Of a stretch of DNA of 64,000 nucleotides, positions 1-9,700 are shown one piece after another (within the stretch, counting starts at the first letter, position 1; every line of letters starts with the position of its first letter). The position numbers and the translations under genes are program-made. The notes beneath the pieces were generated by a model. It did no database searches. It was not told the DNA's origin and saw nothing but the letters and a program-made list of their open reading frames with translations. The DNA is from Nipponacmea schrenckii. Its lineage: Eukaryota; Mollusca; Gastropoda; Lottiidae. The stretch lies in contig JAUJPP010000003.1 in NCBI GenBank assembly GCA_030562195.1, positions 35,408,602 to 35,472,601 of the forward strand, read 5' to 3'.

Positions 1-454
1 TGAACTGAGTTTACTGGTATATAATACAATTCCCAAAGTAAATAGCCTGTTTGAGTACATCAGATCAACAAGGTTTGAAAGTAATGTATGGTCTATATTC
101 TGTATTCAGAAATGTACCAACAGTACCTCTTTGTGAAATTGCTCCATGAAGAGGCCCTTCTTGTGAGAGTGAATGTGAAATTGATATCTGAGAAATAAGT
201 CTGTCACTGGCGGTTGAAAGGGTACAAGGGCCCTTCTGTCAGACATTTATAGCATATGGGGCGAGTATGAAGCCGGTGACAGAACAAATTGACAATTGTG
301 TTAAAAGACATATTAAATATTAAAGAATTCTACAAAATATTTTATTTTAGTATTTACCAAATATCTGTTAATGTTTTTGTGGCGTTGTTACCATTTGTCT
401 GAAAATTATTGTTAACATTTTGGTAGAGATGTGACCTTTTACAGTTTTGATGTG
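1..454. repeat. 3' flank of zinc-finger gene A, segmental-duplication copy A (cut by window start)
   Basis: This stretch is homologous to 19739-20400 and 27226-27905. Each copy lies directly downstream (3') of a minus-strand zinc-finger gene, so the duplicated unit includes the gene and its 3' flank. Both strands carry short open frames in some copies, but indels and stops differ between copies: copy A has about 5 extra bases near 150-165, and copy B has a TAA where A and C read TAC. I therefore read it as non-coding. One plus-strand frame, best seen at 27445-27669, faintly resembles the C-terminal part of MULE-type transposases, which is a low-confidence impression. Confidence 0.7.
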
Positions 455-1936
455 TTACTGTTTTAACTGGTATTCCTCTCCAGTATGTGTACTTATGTGC
501 ATTTTCAGACTGTTTGCTTGAGTAAAACACTTTTTACAAACTTCACATTGGTAAGGTTTCTTCCAAGTATGTATTCTCTTATGTAAAATAAGGTCATTTG
601 AAGTAGTAAAACACCTTTTACAAACATCACACTTGTATGGTTTTTCCCCAGTATGTATTCTCATATGTACAACAAGTGAACTGGATCGAGAAAAACACTT
701 TTGACAAACATCACATTGGTTAAGTTTCCCTCCAGTATGTTTTTTCATGTGAAAAGTACGTTGACTGGAAGTAGAAAAACACTTTTTACAAATTTCACAT
801 TGGTAAGGTTTCTCTCCAGTATGTGTTCTCATGTGCTCAGTACGACTACTACTTATGGAAAAACACTTTTGACAAACTTCACATTGGTAAGGTTTCTCTC
901 CAGTATGTGTTCTCATATGTAAAATAAGTTGACTTGAAGAAGTAAAACACTTTTTACAAACTTCACATTGGTAAGGTTTCTCTCCAGTATGTGTTCTCAT
1001 ATGTAAAATAAGTTGACTTGAAGTAGCAAAACACTTTTGACAAACTTCACATTGGTTAGGTTTCTCTCCAGTATGTGTTTTTGTGTGAGTTTTCAGACTG
1101 TGTGATCGAGAAAAACACTTTTTACAAAAATCACACTGGTAAGGTTTCTCTCCGGTATGTCTTCTTTTATGTACAGTAAGATGACTTGAACTAGTAAAAC
1201 ACACTTTACAAACATCACATTGGTAAGGTTTCTCTCCAGTATGTATTCGCATGTGAACATTATGCTGACTGGAAGTAGCAAAACACTTTTGACAAACTTC
1301 GCATTGGTATGGTTTCTCTCCAGTATGTGTACATGTACTCATGTGAACAGTATGTCTCCAGGAAGTAGTAAAACACTTTTTACAAACTTCACACTGGTGA
1401 GGTTTCTTCCCAGTATGTCTTCTTCTCATATGTAAAATAAGTGAACCTGAAGTAGTAAAACACTTTTTACAAACATCACATTTGTAAGGCTTCTCTCCAG
1501 TATGCTTTCTCATGTGAACATTATGCTGACTGGAAGTAACAAAAGACTTTTCACAAACTTCACATTGGTAAGGTTTCTCTCCAGTATGTGTTTTTGTGTG
1601 AGTTTTCAGCTGGTCTGTTCGAGAAAAACACTTTTGACAAACATCACATTGGTAAGGTTTCTCTCCAGTATGTCTTCTTTTATGTACATTAAGTTGACCT
1701 GAAGTAGTAAAACACTCTTTACAAACATCACATTGGCAAGGTTTCTCTCCAGTATGTGTTCTCATGTGAACAATACGTTGACTCGAAGTAGAAAAACGCT
1801 TTTTACAAACATCACATTGGTACGGTTTTTCTCCAGTATGTCTTCTCATATGTGAAATAAGGTTACTTGGTGTAGAAAAACACTTATCACAAATATCACA
1901 TTTGTGTGAATTTGCTTTTTTAGAAAATTTACCCAT
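455..1936 (-). CDS. C2H2 zinc-finger protein A, 17 fingers
   Basis: A single uninterrupted minus-strand frame of about 493 aa encodes 17 tandem C2H2 fingers joined by TGEKP-type linkers, preceded by a short MGKFSKK leader and followed by TGEEYQLKQ. No KRAB, SCAN, BTB or other effector domain is visible. I place the start at the ATG at 1936 because paralogue C begins MDKFSKK at the same point. The frame extends a further 31 hydrophobic codons to 2029, but these are not conserved in C and are probably 5' UTR. Most fingers carry an extra cysteine (C-x2-C-x2-C-F). Finger 6 has H-x4-H. Finger 7 has H-x5-H because of a 6-base insertion absent from copy C. Presumably a nuclear DNA-binding protein; target unknown. 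It is closely related to locus C. Confidence 0.88.
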   Translation of the reverse strand: MGKFSKKANSHKCDICDKCFSTPSNLISHMRRHTGEKPYQCDVCKKRFSTSSQRIVHMRTHTGEKPCQCDVCKECFTTSGQLNVHKRRHTGEKPYQCDVCQKCFSRTDQLKTHTKTHTGEKPYQCEVCEKSFVTSSQHNVHMRKHTGEKPYKCDVCKKCFTTSGSLILHMRRRHTGKKPHQCEVCKKCFTTSWRHTVHMSTCTHTGEKPYQCEVCQKCFATSSQHNVHMRIHTGEKPYQCDVCKVCFTSSSHLTVHKRRHTGEKPYQCDFCKKCFSRSHSLKTHTKTHTGEKPNQCEVCQKCFATSSQLILHMRTHTGEKPYQCEVCKKCFTSSSQLILHMRTHTGEKPYQCEVCQKCFSISSSRTEHMRTHTGEKPYQCEICKKCFSTSSQRTFHMKKHTGGKLNQCDVCQKCFSRSSSLVVHMRIHTGEKPYKCDVCKRCFTTSNDLILHKRIHTWKKPYQCEVCKKCFTQANSLKMHISTHTGEEYQLKQ

Positions 1937-2560
1937 AATAATTATAATCATAGATATCGATATATATAGGATGTCTATGATTATAATGATAGCCAAATAT
2001 TGAATGGACAAAGTAAACAGGAAGTGCAATATTTAACGGATTGACGCCTGGCATACGGATCGAATATTATTTACAGAGAAACTCAGTGTAGTTTATATCG
2101 ACCGAATTTTAAAGAGATTGTAAAGACCATTTCTGGCATTTTTTATGTGTATGGGTGACACTTTAAACTTCTATTTTGGACATTTCAATTACAATCCACA
2201 TTCAAATTTATCCTCCAGAACAAACATGATTGTTTTGCTAATATCCCGAAGATATTTCAGACAAAGTTCAGACAAGAGTGGACTAACAATCCTAAAATAT
2301 AAAATACAACAGTGAAATTACCATGATTACGAAACATGTTTATTTAAATTCACACCCTGTTTGTGAAGTTTGGTTTTAATCACAGAGATTTAGATCGTGG
2401 TGATTTGCTTTGCTAAAATTTGGTTTCTAGATATTTTGGTCGTGAGCAAGTCACCCACATTATATATCATACTTTCTTTTTTAATTAAATTCATAATACG
2501 ATAAAAAAAAGTCTTCCTTGAGACAATAATATATAGGTGGACTTTATTGTGTCAATCATT
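1937..2560 (-). promoter_or_regulatory. conserved 5' flank of zinc-finger gene A
   Basis: The stretch directly upstream of the gene start shares blocks with the upstream regions of B (22478-22900) and C (29240-29340), including AAAGTAAACAGGAA and a following ACGGATT motif. From about 2280 to 2520 it also matches 22600-22800, including TTTGGTTTCTAGATATTTTG. No TATA box or transcription start could be assigned; the promoter role is inferred from position and conservation among the copies. Confidence 0.45.
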
Positions 2561-2615
2561 TTGGCATGGAATGAAACTCACGGAGGCTATGGATAGTCTA
2601 TGAATTAACACAGAC

Positions 2616-3740
2616 ACATTCTTATACGCCCACATGAATATGTGAACGTATATTGTCGCCATCCCTGTTCGTCGGTCCGTCAACATTTGTTGTTGACACT
2701 ATAGAAGCTAAAAAATTTAAGGATAAATAATACTTGGTGGAAAGATTGAAATTGATAAGACGTGGTCAAGTTCGATTTTGATGATTTTTCGATGAACGGT
2801 TTTACACACAATAGAAGCTTCACTTTTCAATGGGTTTAAAGATGGTTAACCGCAATACTAATTGATTAATTGGGGTTTCTAATGAATAATCCATGTATTC
2901 TCAAGACCTATGTGGACGTAGAAATGCTTGTGGAATCCATTTGACTCTGATCTGCTTTGAAACGCTAAATTTAGACTCCATGTTTGTTCACGTGACCAAA
3001 TGAAGTCATATGAATGAAGGCGTATTAGAATTGATTTTGTATTTTATTATTAGTGAGTTAAAACTTATTTAAATTAATTCATAATGTTTTTACAACTGAT
3101 ATTTAAACGTTTTATTGCCTTTTGCTAGAGATAATAAATGGAATACTAAAATGCCATTGTTGTTATGCATGCGTCACTACATAACACAATATTATTTCAA
3201 AGGGACTATTTATCCGTATACTACAGTTGATCCACAACCACAGCGTCTGGTTATGTACTAAATTAACAGGCTGAATGATCAAAAAAAGATCAATGACATT
3301 TGAACGACATTTGAGACTTGACGTACATACCTAAGGTACCGAGGGAAATCCCGTCATAATTAGCTTACGAGTTAAATAAGGACTTGTGGGATCATCTGGT
3401 ATTTTTCCCAGTCATTAGAACACCTCTTCTTTCTATTGATATAAGTATTACCGGTCCAATTATGTTATATTTATGTATATATATGAAAATAAGGGAAACC
3501 AATTTTAAATGAAACTTGGTGCACTGGAATTGATAATACGCTGGTCAAGTTCGAATTTTCCTATTTTTCGATGAATGTTTTTGTGACTTATTGCTCTTAA
3601 CTTAGTTAAATTGCGTTAAAATTTTATTAGGGGTGAATAGAATTTTCAATGGATTTTGATGAAACTTGGTCTGAGCATTTTAATTGATTAAGTCCAGTTT
3701 CAATAAACTGTTTGTTGGTTTGCTGGGTGAAGCTGGGGGT
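2616..3740 (+). repeat. pearl/Helentron-like element, degenerate
   Basis: The 5' signature is present at 2618 (TATACGCCCACATG, then CGTATATTGTCG and GTCGGTCCGTC). It is followed by diverged core monomers with the phrases GAAACTTGGT, TGGTCAAGTTCGA and TTTTTCGATGAA (two or more, up to about 3720). No clear 3' terminus was found. It belongs to the family described at 37176-39470. Confidence 0.6.
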
Positions 3741-4108
3741 CTGATCTATTTGTGGTGCTACATGAATTATTCGCTAACAATCTGTATCTCGTACTAGATA
3801 TCTACTATAATATTAGAATTGCAAACTATTTACTTAGGACCTGTATCTAATAGGTGTGTTACATAGAATGTCTGCAGTCTACATCTAATACTAGTGCTCA
3901 AAAGTAATGTTGGCTAGAGATATTATCAGATACTAGTGATCCAAAACATGTTGACTAGTGATCTGTATATTGATGCCCGAGGATCAGGAACCAACGTAAA
4001 ATTGTCTCTTCCAAATTCAACTAGACGTGCATCTGAAAGGGAACCGATGATATGACAAAATAGCCAAAAAATATATATTTCTTACTACAGGAAAAATGTG
4101 CCAAGAGC
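3741..4108. other. intergenic, nothing recognised
   Basis: AT-rich sequence with no open frame of note. It contains loosely repeated phrases around AGATACTAGTG and CTGTATCT between 3780 and 3970, possibly an old degenerate minisatellite. Confidence 0.4.
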
Positions 4109-4259
4109 CTATAATAATAATAAATAGATTTATTCGTACACAATATTGGTACAATTACAAACAATATATATAATGCTATATATACAATTTATATACAGTT
4201 TCAAGATGTACATAAATATTCTATGATTTCATTTAAATGAACATAATCTTGACGATAAT

Positions 4260-4579
4260 TTTTTTTTTTTTTAAACAATATTTATTCATAAATTACAAGT
4301 TTTAGATACATATATAAAAGTTATGGTTTCGGAAACAAGTCGAAACTTATATAAATCCGTTACCATTTACCGATAATACAATTACAATTCAAATACAATT
4401 TTATGTACAATGTTTGAAATTATGTTTAAGTGCTGTACAGTCCTGTTATGTTATAGATTAGAGATAGAGTTGCAGATGTTATATACGGAAGTTTGCCAAC
4501 AGATGTTCTCGGGAGATATAATTTGTGTGATATTGGCTTGCTCATCGGGATCCTGGCAGTCCTCACGGCCCCCACAACG
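4260..4579 (-). mobile_element. nested 320-bp 5'-truncated LINE insertion with 14-bp target duplication
   Basis: The 14-mer ATCTTGACGATAAT occurs at 4246-4259 and again at 4580-4593. Between the copies lies a 320-bp segment ending, on the minus strand, in an A-run (T-run 4260-4272) preceded by AATAAA-like signals. Removing it restores the host LINE reading frame. This is the signature of target-primed reverse transcription. The insert carries what may be a LINE C-terminal frame ending at about 4426 (residues VGAVRTARIPMSKP...), then a 3' UTR. Confidence 0.88.
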
Positions 4580-5899
4580 ATCTTGACGATAATGATCTCG
4601 CATAGAGATAAAATCTCGAATTGAGGAACCAAGTTTTACGCTATCGATACATTTCATTGTATTAAATAAATATATATTTGACAATAGTTTACGTATATTT
4701 ACATTTTGGAGGTTATTTTTACAATAATTATATTCCTTACATATATAATTCATATTATCACACATAGTAGATTTACTGCCATAAATAGCTTGCATGCCAC
4801 ATATTTTTAAGCATTCGTTAGAACTATTTAATATTGTATAATAAAATTTTAATAACCGTTTATGAATTTGAGATTCGATTGTCAGATCATCACAAATAAT
4901 ATATAAGAGATTACAATGAGATAGTGGTAATATATTTAATAATTTTCTAATGCTTTTACACCAAGCGCAATAAAATCGCTCAATCGACTTATGTGAGACA
5001 TTCCACAATTGGCATCCATATAAAGGCATGTAAAATGACTTAAATAATTTGTATTTAATGTGAGACGGTGTAAATCTAAAATTACTAAGCGTTACATTAA
5101 CTTTAACTAAAAAACTATTGATTCCTTTATACAAAGGACAATATTTATCTCTTGAGTTTATACTATTCCCCAAATGACTTTCATACTCAACGACTTTTAT
5201 AGTTTTACCGTCAAATAATAAGTCTTTATTAGTATCACATAAATTTTGCTTAAATGGGAACATCACAAGTCTACTTTTTTCTGGGTTAAATTTAACATCG
5301 TACTCAGTTGAAAATTGATTAGCTATTTTAAGGAGTGTCATCAAAGATTGCCTATTAGGAGTTATAAAAGTTAGATCATCGGCATAAGCTATAGCGCCTA
5401 CATAGACATGTCCAATGTGACACCCAATTCCACTCAGTTTGCAGCGATTCAGCAGTTCATCTAAATAGGGAGTGGAAAGTACCGGAGAAAGTACACCTCC
5501 TTGTTTTACCCCATTTGAAACATTAAAGGGGGATGTTACTGTATTCCACCATCTTAACCTAATCATTTGATTGATATACATATATAAAAGCAATCTGGCA
5601 GTTAATGGACAAATCATTTTTCGAATTAGTAATCGGAATAACTTAACATAATTTACTCTATCGAAAGCTTGACTGGCATCTAAGAGGCAGACATAAACAC
5701 CAGATTGCATGTTATTGTAATATTGTATAGTTTCATCCAGTACAAATGAACAATGGGAAGTGGAATGTTTTCCCTTGAATCTAAATTGAAGATCAGAACT
5801 TTTTAAAATATGCATGTTTTGCTTAAGAATAATCCAATCGAGAATCTTTCCGATTAAGCTACTTAGTGCTATGCCTCTATAATTACTAGAATCATTCAA
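4451..5899 (-). pseudogene. LINE reverse transcriptase fragment with chimeric C-terminus
   Basis: An open frame of 482 codons begins at a fortuitous ATG (MNDSSNYRGI) just after a frameshift. The RT palm is recognisable: the NYRGIALSS segment at the start, motif A with DASQAFD (about residues 94-100), motif B NGVKQGGVLSP, and motif C AYADDL with both catalytic aspartates. Thumb and connection regions follow. Up to about residue 440 the frame belongs to the host LINE. The last 40 or so residues (RCGGREDCQD onward) are read through the nested insertion in a frame unrelated to either element. The protein has no N-terminal endonuclease here and is not expected to be active. Confidence 0.85.
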
Positions 5900-5960
5900 T
5901 GAACATTTCCTGTTTTAGGTATTGGTATTATGGTAGATAAAAGCAGTTGACAAAAGCAGC

Positions 5961-6792
5961 AGCTCAAACAATTCCCCCACCAATTTCACTTATTTCTAGA
6001 GTAGATTTTCCTAACGTTCTTCCATCTTCTAGGATAGATATTGAAATATAATTTGCATGCCTCAGACAGGAATAACGATCTCCTGAACTCTTTTACTATT
6101 TGTAGGACTCTATTGTATTTATTTATTTACTATATACATTTTGTCAGTAGCTGCCTAGAAGCATGTGGAAGGATGAGCTTATAATTGTCAGAAATAGCAT
6201 ATCAAAATATCCAGTGTTTCTTTTTCTCATTATACTCTTATATCATAATGCATATATACGAGGTACCTTGTACAGAAAAAACAAAGGGATTCAATCGAAG
6301 GCTGTTTTGTGTATTGTATTACGAAATAACATAATTAATTATTCTGGATTGAAAGATTATTTTTCGGGGGTTTTAAACCTTTAAAAAGGAGGGGTTTTTT
6401 TTGTTTGGTGGAAATCAATTGTGTTTGGGTTTTTAAAAGCTGCAAACCAATTTCCTCTTTTTTTGGAGGGCAAATTTTCAATTTAAAATCAGTTTAGATT
6501 TTTTCAAAAAGTAAAACTTCTAATTTTTAGCCTGCGTTCTCTTTAAAATGGATTGGGGGTAAATTTTTTAAACCAGGAAAAAGAATTTGAAATTTGACTC
6601 ATTATCAATATAGAATTGACATAATTACAAAAAATAAATTCTAATTTTTTATGAGGGTTTTGGTTTGAAATTTTAAGACTTGCTAACGGTTTTTTAAACC
6701 CCTCTTGTGTGAACTAAATTGCCAGCTGATTTAAATTGATGTTATATTTATTTTCAATTCTCCTTGAAGTCTGGATAAAAAAGAAAAAAAAG
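5961..6792. other. spacer between LINE and ERCC1, with unusual homopolymer-rich tract
   Basis: Presumed to hold the ERCC1 5' UTR and promoter, but no core element is recognisable. The part from 6360 to 6760 is rich in runs of G, T and A (GGGGG, TTTTTTTT, TTTTTTTGGAGGG), unlike neighbouring sequence. It may be a low-quality consensus or a diverged low-complexity repeat. Confidence 0.4.
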
Positions 6793-9700
6793 ATGGCGAT
6801 GTCCACAAAGAAAAAATTCGCGATCCCTTCGCTTTCTGAAATGGGAAATGACGGAAACAGTAATTGTGTCAGTATTTAATTTCGTCTTTGAAGTTTCTGC
6901 TATCTCTTAGTATCTATTTATTCTCTTACGTATTGTGATTCTCATTAAGGTTACAAAATATTAAGCTAGTTTTAAAAGTGTTTACATCATGTTGGTGCGC
7001 CTAAGTACCGAAATATACAAAAAATTGATAGTGGAAAGCCTAATTAATACCTTTATCTACCCCAACTCTCGGAATTTCAACAACTGCCGACGGAGAATAT
7101 TATCTGAATAAATATAAAGAAATCTGTTCCAGAAAGTCTAAAAAAAATCTTCTATAAAACTATCTTTCTGATGGTTTCTTCCACTAAAATTCCATTACCG
7201 GTATATATAAAGCGAACACCAAAAGAAGGTCAAAATGATTAATTAACATTTAGTATGTTCCTTATTTTTGATTAACCCTTTTGACTCGTTTGACCAAGTG
7301 TATTTATAGAAAGCAATTGATTACAATAAATGTCAACAATCAAATTTTTCACATTTCTTCGAAAATTTGATCATAATCAATCAAAATCATGGAGGGCAGG
7401 TGAAGTCTCAAGCAGAAACGAAAATCAAGCAGAACATCCTGATTACATGCTTATTCTTTTTAAAACACCTGATAGTACTTCTAATAGGAGTCGCTTTCAT
7501 CATTTTTTATGAGATGTGGTAATTGGAATTGTTTTGCTTGTACAGACTTTTATTAATATATGATTTCTAGACTTCTTTTAGTTGTAACTTTTACAGAATG
7601 AAGACTTGTCAACATTTAAATCAAGGAAAATGGAAAATGTCACTAAAGAATCAAATGTAGTTGACACAAAGAAGATAGAATCATCCAATCTGTCTTCATT
7701 AAACCAGAAGAAGACCACAGAAAGCAATTCAAATACTGTTGCAGAAATAAAACCAAACTTACATCAACAGACAATTCTAGATCAACAGGTTGAGAATGAA
7801 AGGATTAAACCTGCTGACTCAGAGTAAGGTTTTTGTAATTTTAAATTTAGATTCTTGATTAAATGTATATCACTTTATATCAAACCTGAAGTGGATGGGA
7901 GGGGGGTTATTGGGTGTTATTGAATGCCACTGTTTACTAGTGCTCACACGAATAATGGATTAGTAGTATTCGAAGCTGTTTTCGCGAATATTCGAATTGG
8001 ATTTTACTATTCGATTATTCGCCTATAAACAAGATTCAATGATAATACATTCCGACCTATTGAAAACTCCCCTTTGAATAACTTTGTCTTTATAACGGCA
8101 GTCAAACTAATATGCCAGCTAATGCAAGAGTGTTGTTTAGAAATATTTAACTTTAAATAAATCACCCCAAACTGCTACCGATGTTTCAGAATTGGACATA
8201 AATTCCCATACAATAGTTCTTGATTACTACTGTTGTAGCACAAAATGTGCGTTGTTAAATCTACTTAGACGAACCGACCCCGATTGAATTGAATCCACCG
8301 GAATCAATTTGGTCATATCGAATCGCAGTGCAATACATTTTTTAAAGAAATTAAACGTTCAGTTTTCTATCCAAATGTAGACAAACAACTATCTGTGGAT
8401 CTATTTTAATCTCATGCCTGGAAGTACAGACTGCTTTGGTTAGCACAAAATTATGAAGAGTTATTTACTGATTTTTAAGCAATTTATTAGGAATCATTTC
8501 GAGATAATCCGCGTACCAAGTTATATTTAGATTGTGTTGTCAAGTCTCTCAGTGTCGCATCTCGTTTATATAACTAGTGCTGGATAATCAAAGTATTTAA
8601 CTTTTGATTAGCTGGTATAAATAGAAACATGTAATTATCCAATCAGATGAAAGAAGGTTCACTTTGTATGGTTTTCTTTTATTTTGGTACTTCCATTTTT
8701 TATCAATAAGAACTGAATACGTTTTATTCTATTGTTTACCGGCTTTATTGTTCCTCAAAACACAACCTGTAATAAATAATAATTGTATGTCATGAAATAC
8801 CCTTTCAAAGCGAGGTATTTATAGTACTGTTGTAAATCTGTATTGCAAGAAAGAATTCCGGCAAATTTCACCGATATTAAAGCTGATTTTTCAATGCAAT
8901 TTTTAATTGAAAATATCGTCGATTAATGGAATACAAATTGAATTATGCCGTCGAATAGCAAAAATCAGTATTCGTGTGAGCACTACTGTTTACACACAAT
9001 ATGGAAATTAGGAAAAACCTAAGTGAAAAATCGAGAACAAGTAAGATATTGCGAACAGATCTGTACATCATAAGGGCATCTAGATGATACAAGACTCTAT
9101 TGCTTGGTTGATTAGAGCATTGGTTCTTTACATGTCTTTGATTACTTGGTTATGTTGAGGTAATGGCAGCTGTGGTTTCTATCATAGTGTAAAAGTCCAA
9201 TGACCTTCAATATGTCATCTTAACTCATAATGCCATTCAATCCAGATGTAAATGGGTATGGATAAATCTTAAAAGATCAATGCCAAGAGGTTTAGCCAAG
9301 GATAAGCTGGAATTAGGGATCTTTAACTGTGAACCTAAGTTGTTATCCTTGTAAAATATAGTTGTTTCTCCTGCTTTACTTTCAGAGAAATCCCAACATT
9401 AGCTAAACTTGGTTCAACTAATTCTGTTATTGTGAATCCCAGACAAGTAAGTTTGGTTGATCAAATTTTAATAGTTAAGATATTTGAATAACAAAAATAG
9501 GACCTTTATGCCTTTTCTATTAGTATTGATTCAACAAGCACTTTACTGTAGTTGAACAAACCTTTAGGCAAGATTAAAATCCTCTAGAATGGTATATGAT
9601 TGGAATTATATCCCCAAATTCCTTTTTTGACACTTATGGTACGGTACTTGAGGAATTTTTTTTTGAACTAATCAATTTTTTCAATTTGGTGACAAAAGAG

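Larger units (their letters stand above)
4109..5960 (-). mobile_element. non-LTR retrotransposon (LINE), 5'-truncated, with nested insertion
   Basis: This is a minus-strand LINE. The 3' end at about 4109-4135 shows an AATAAA signal and an (ATA)n tail. With the nested insert (4260-4579) ignored, the coding frame would run from the HYRQD residues at about 4594 directly into a short C-terminal tail and a stop within 4195-4245, then the 3' UTR. The RT core at 4594-5899 has the expected palm motifs. Upstream of 5899 the homology continues in another frame (an IPIPK-like phrase at about 5925), showing a frameshift, and is lost by about 6000. The RT is of jockey/CR1-like type; I cannot assign the clade. 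It is dead because of the frameshift, the truncation and the insertion. Confidence 0.85.

Noticed and set aside
701..1702. Plus-strand and alternative-frame ORFs over zinc-finger gene A (likewise over B and C)
   Set aside because: They are antisense or shifted readings of the finger array, repeating with its 84-base period.
1937..2029. N-terminal extension of zinc-finger protein A (MHFLFTLSIQYLAIIIIID)
   Set aside because: The hydrophobic leader is not conserved in paralogue C, which starts at the equivalent of 1936; treated as 5' UTR.
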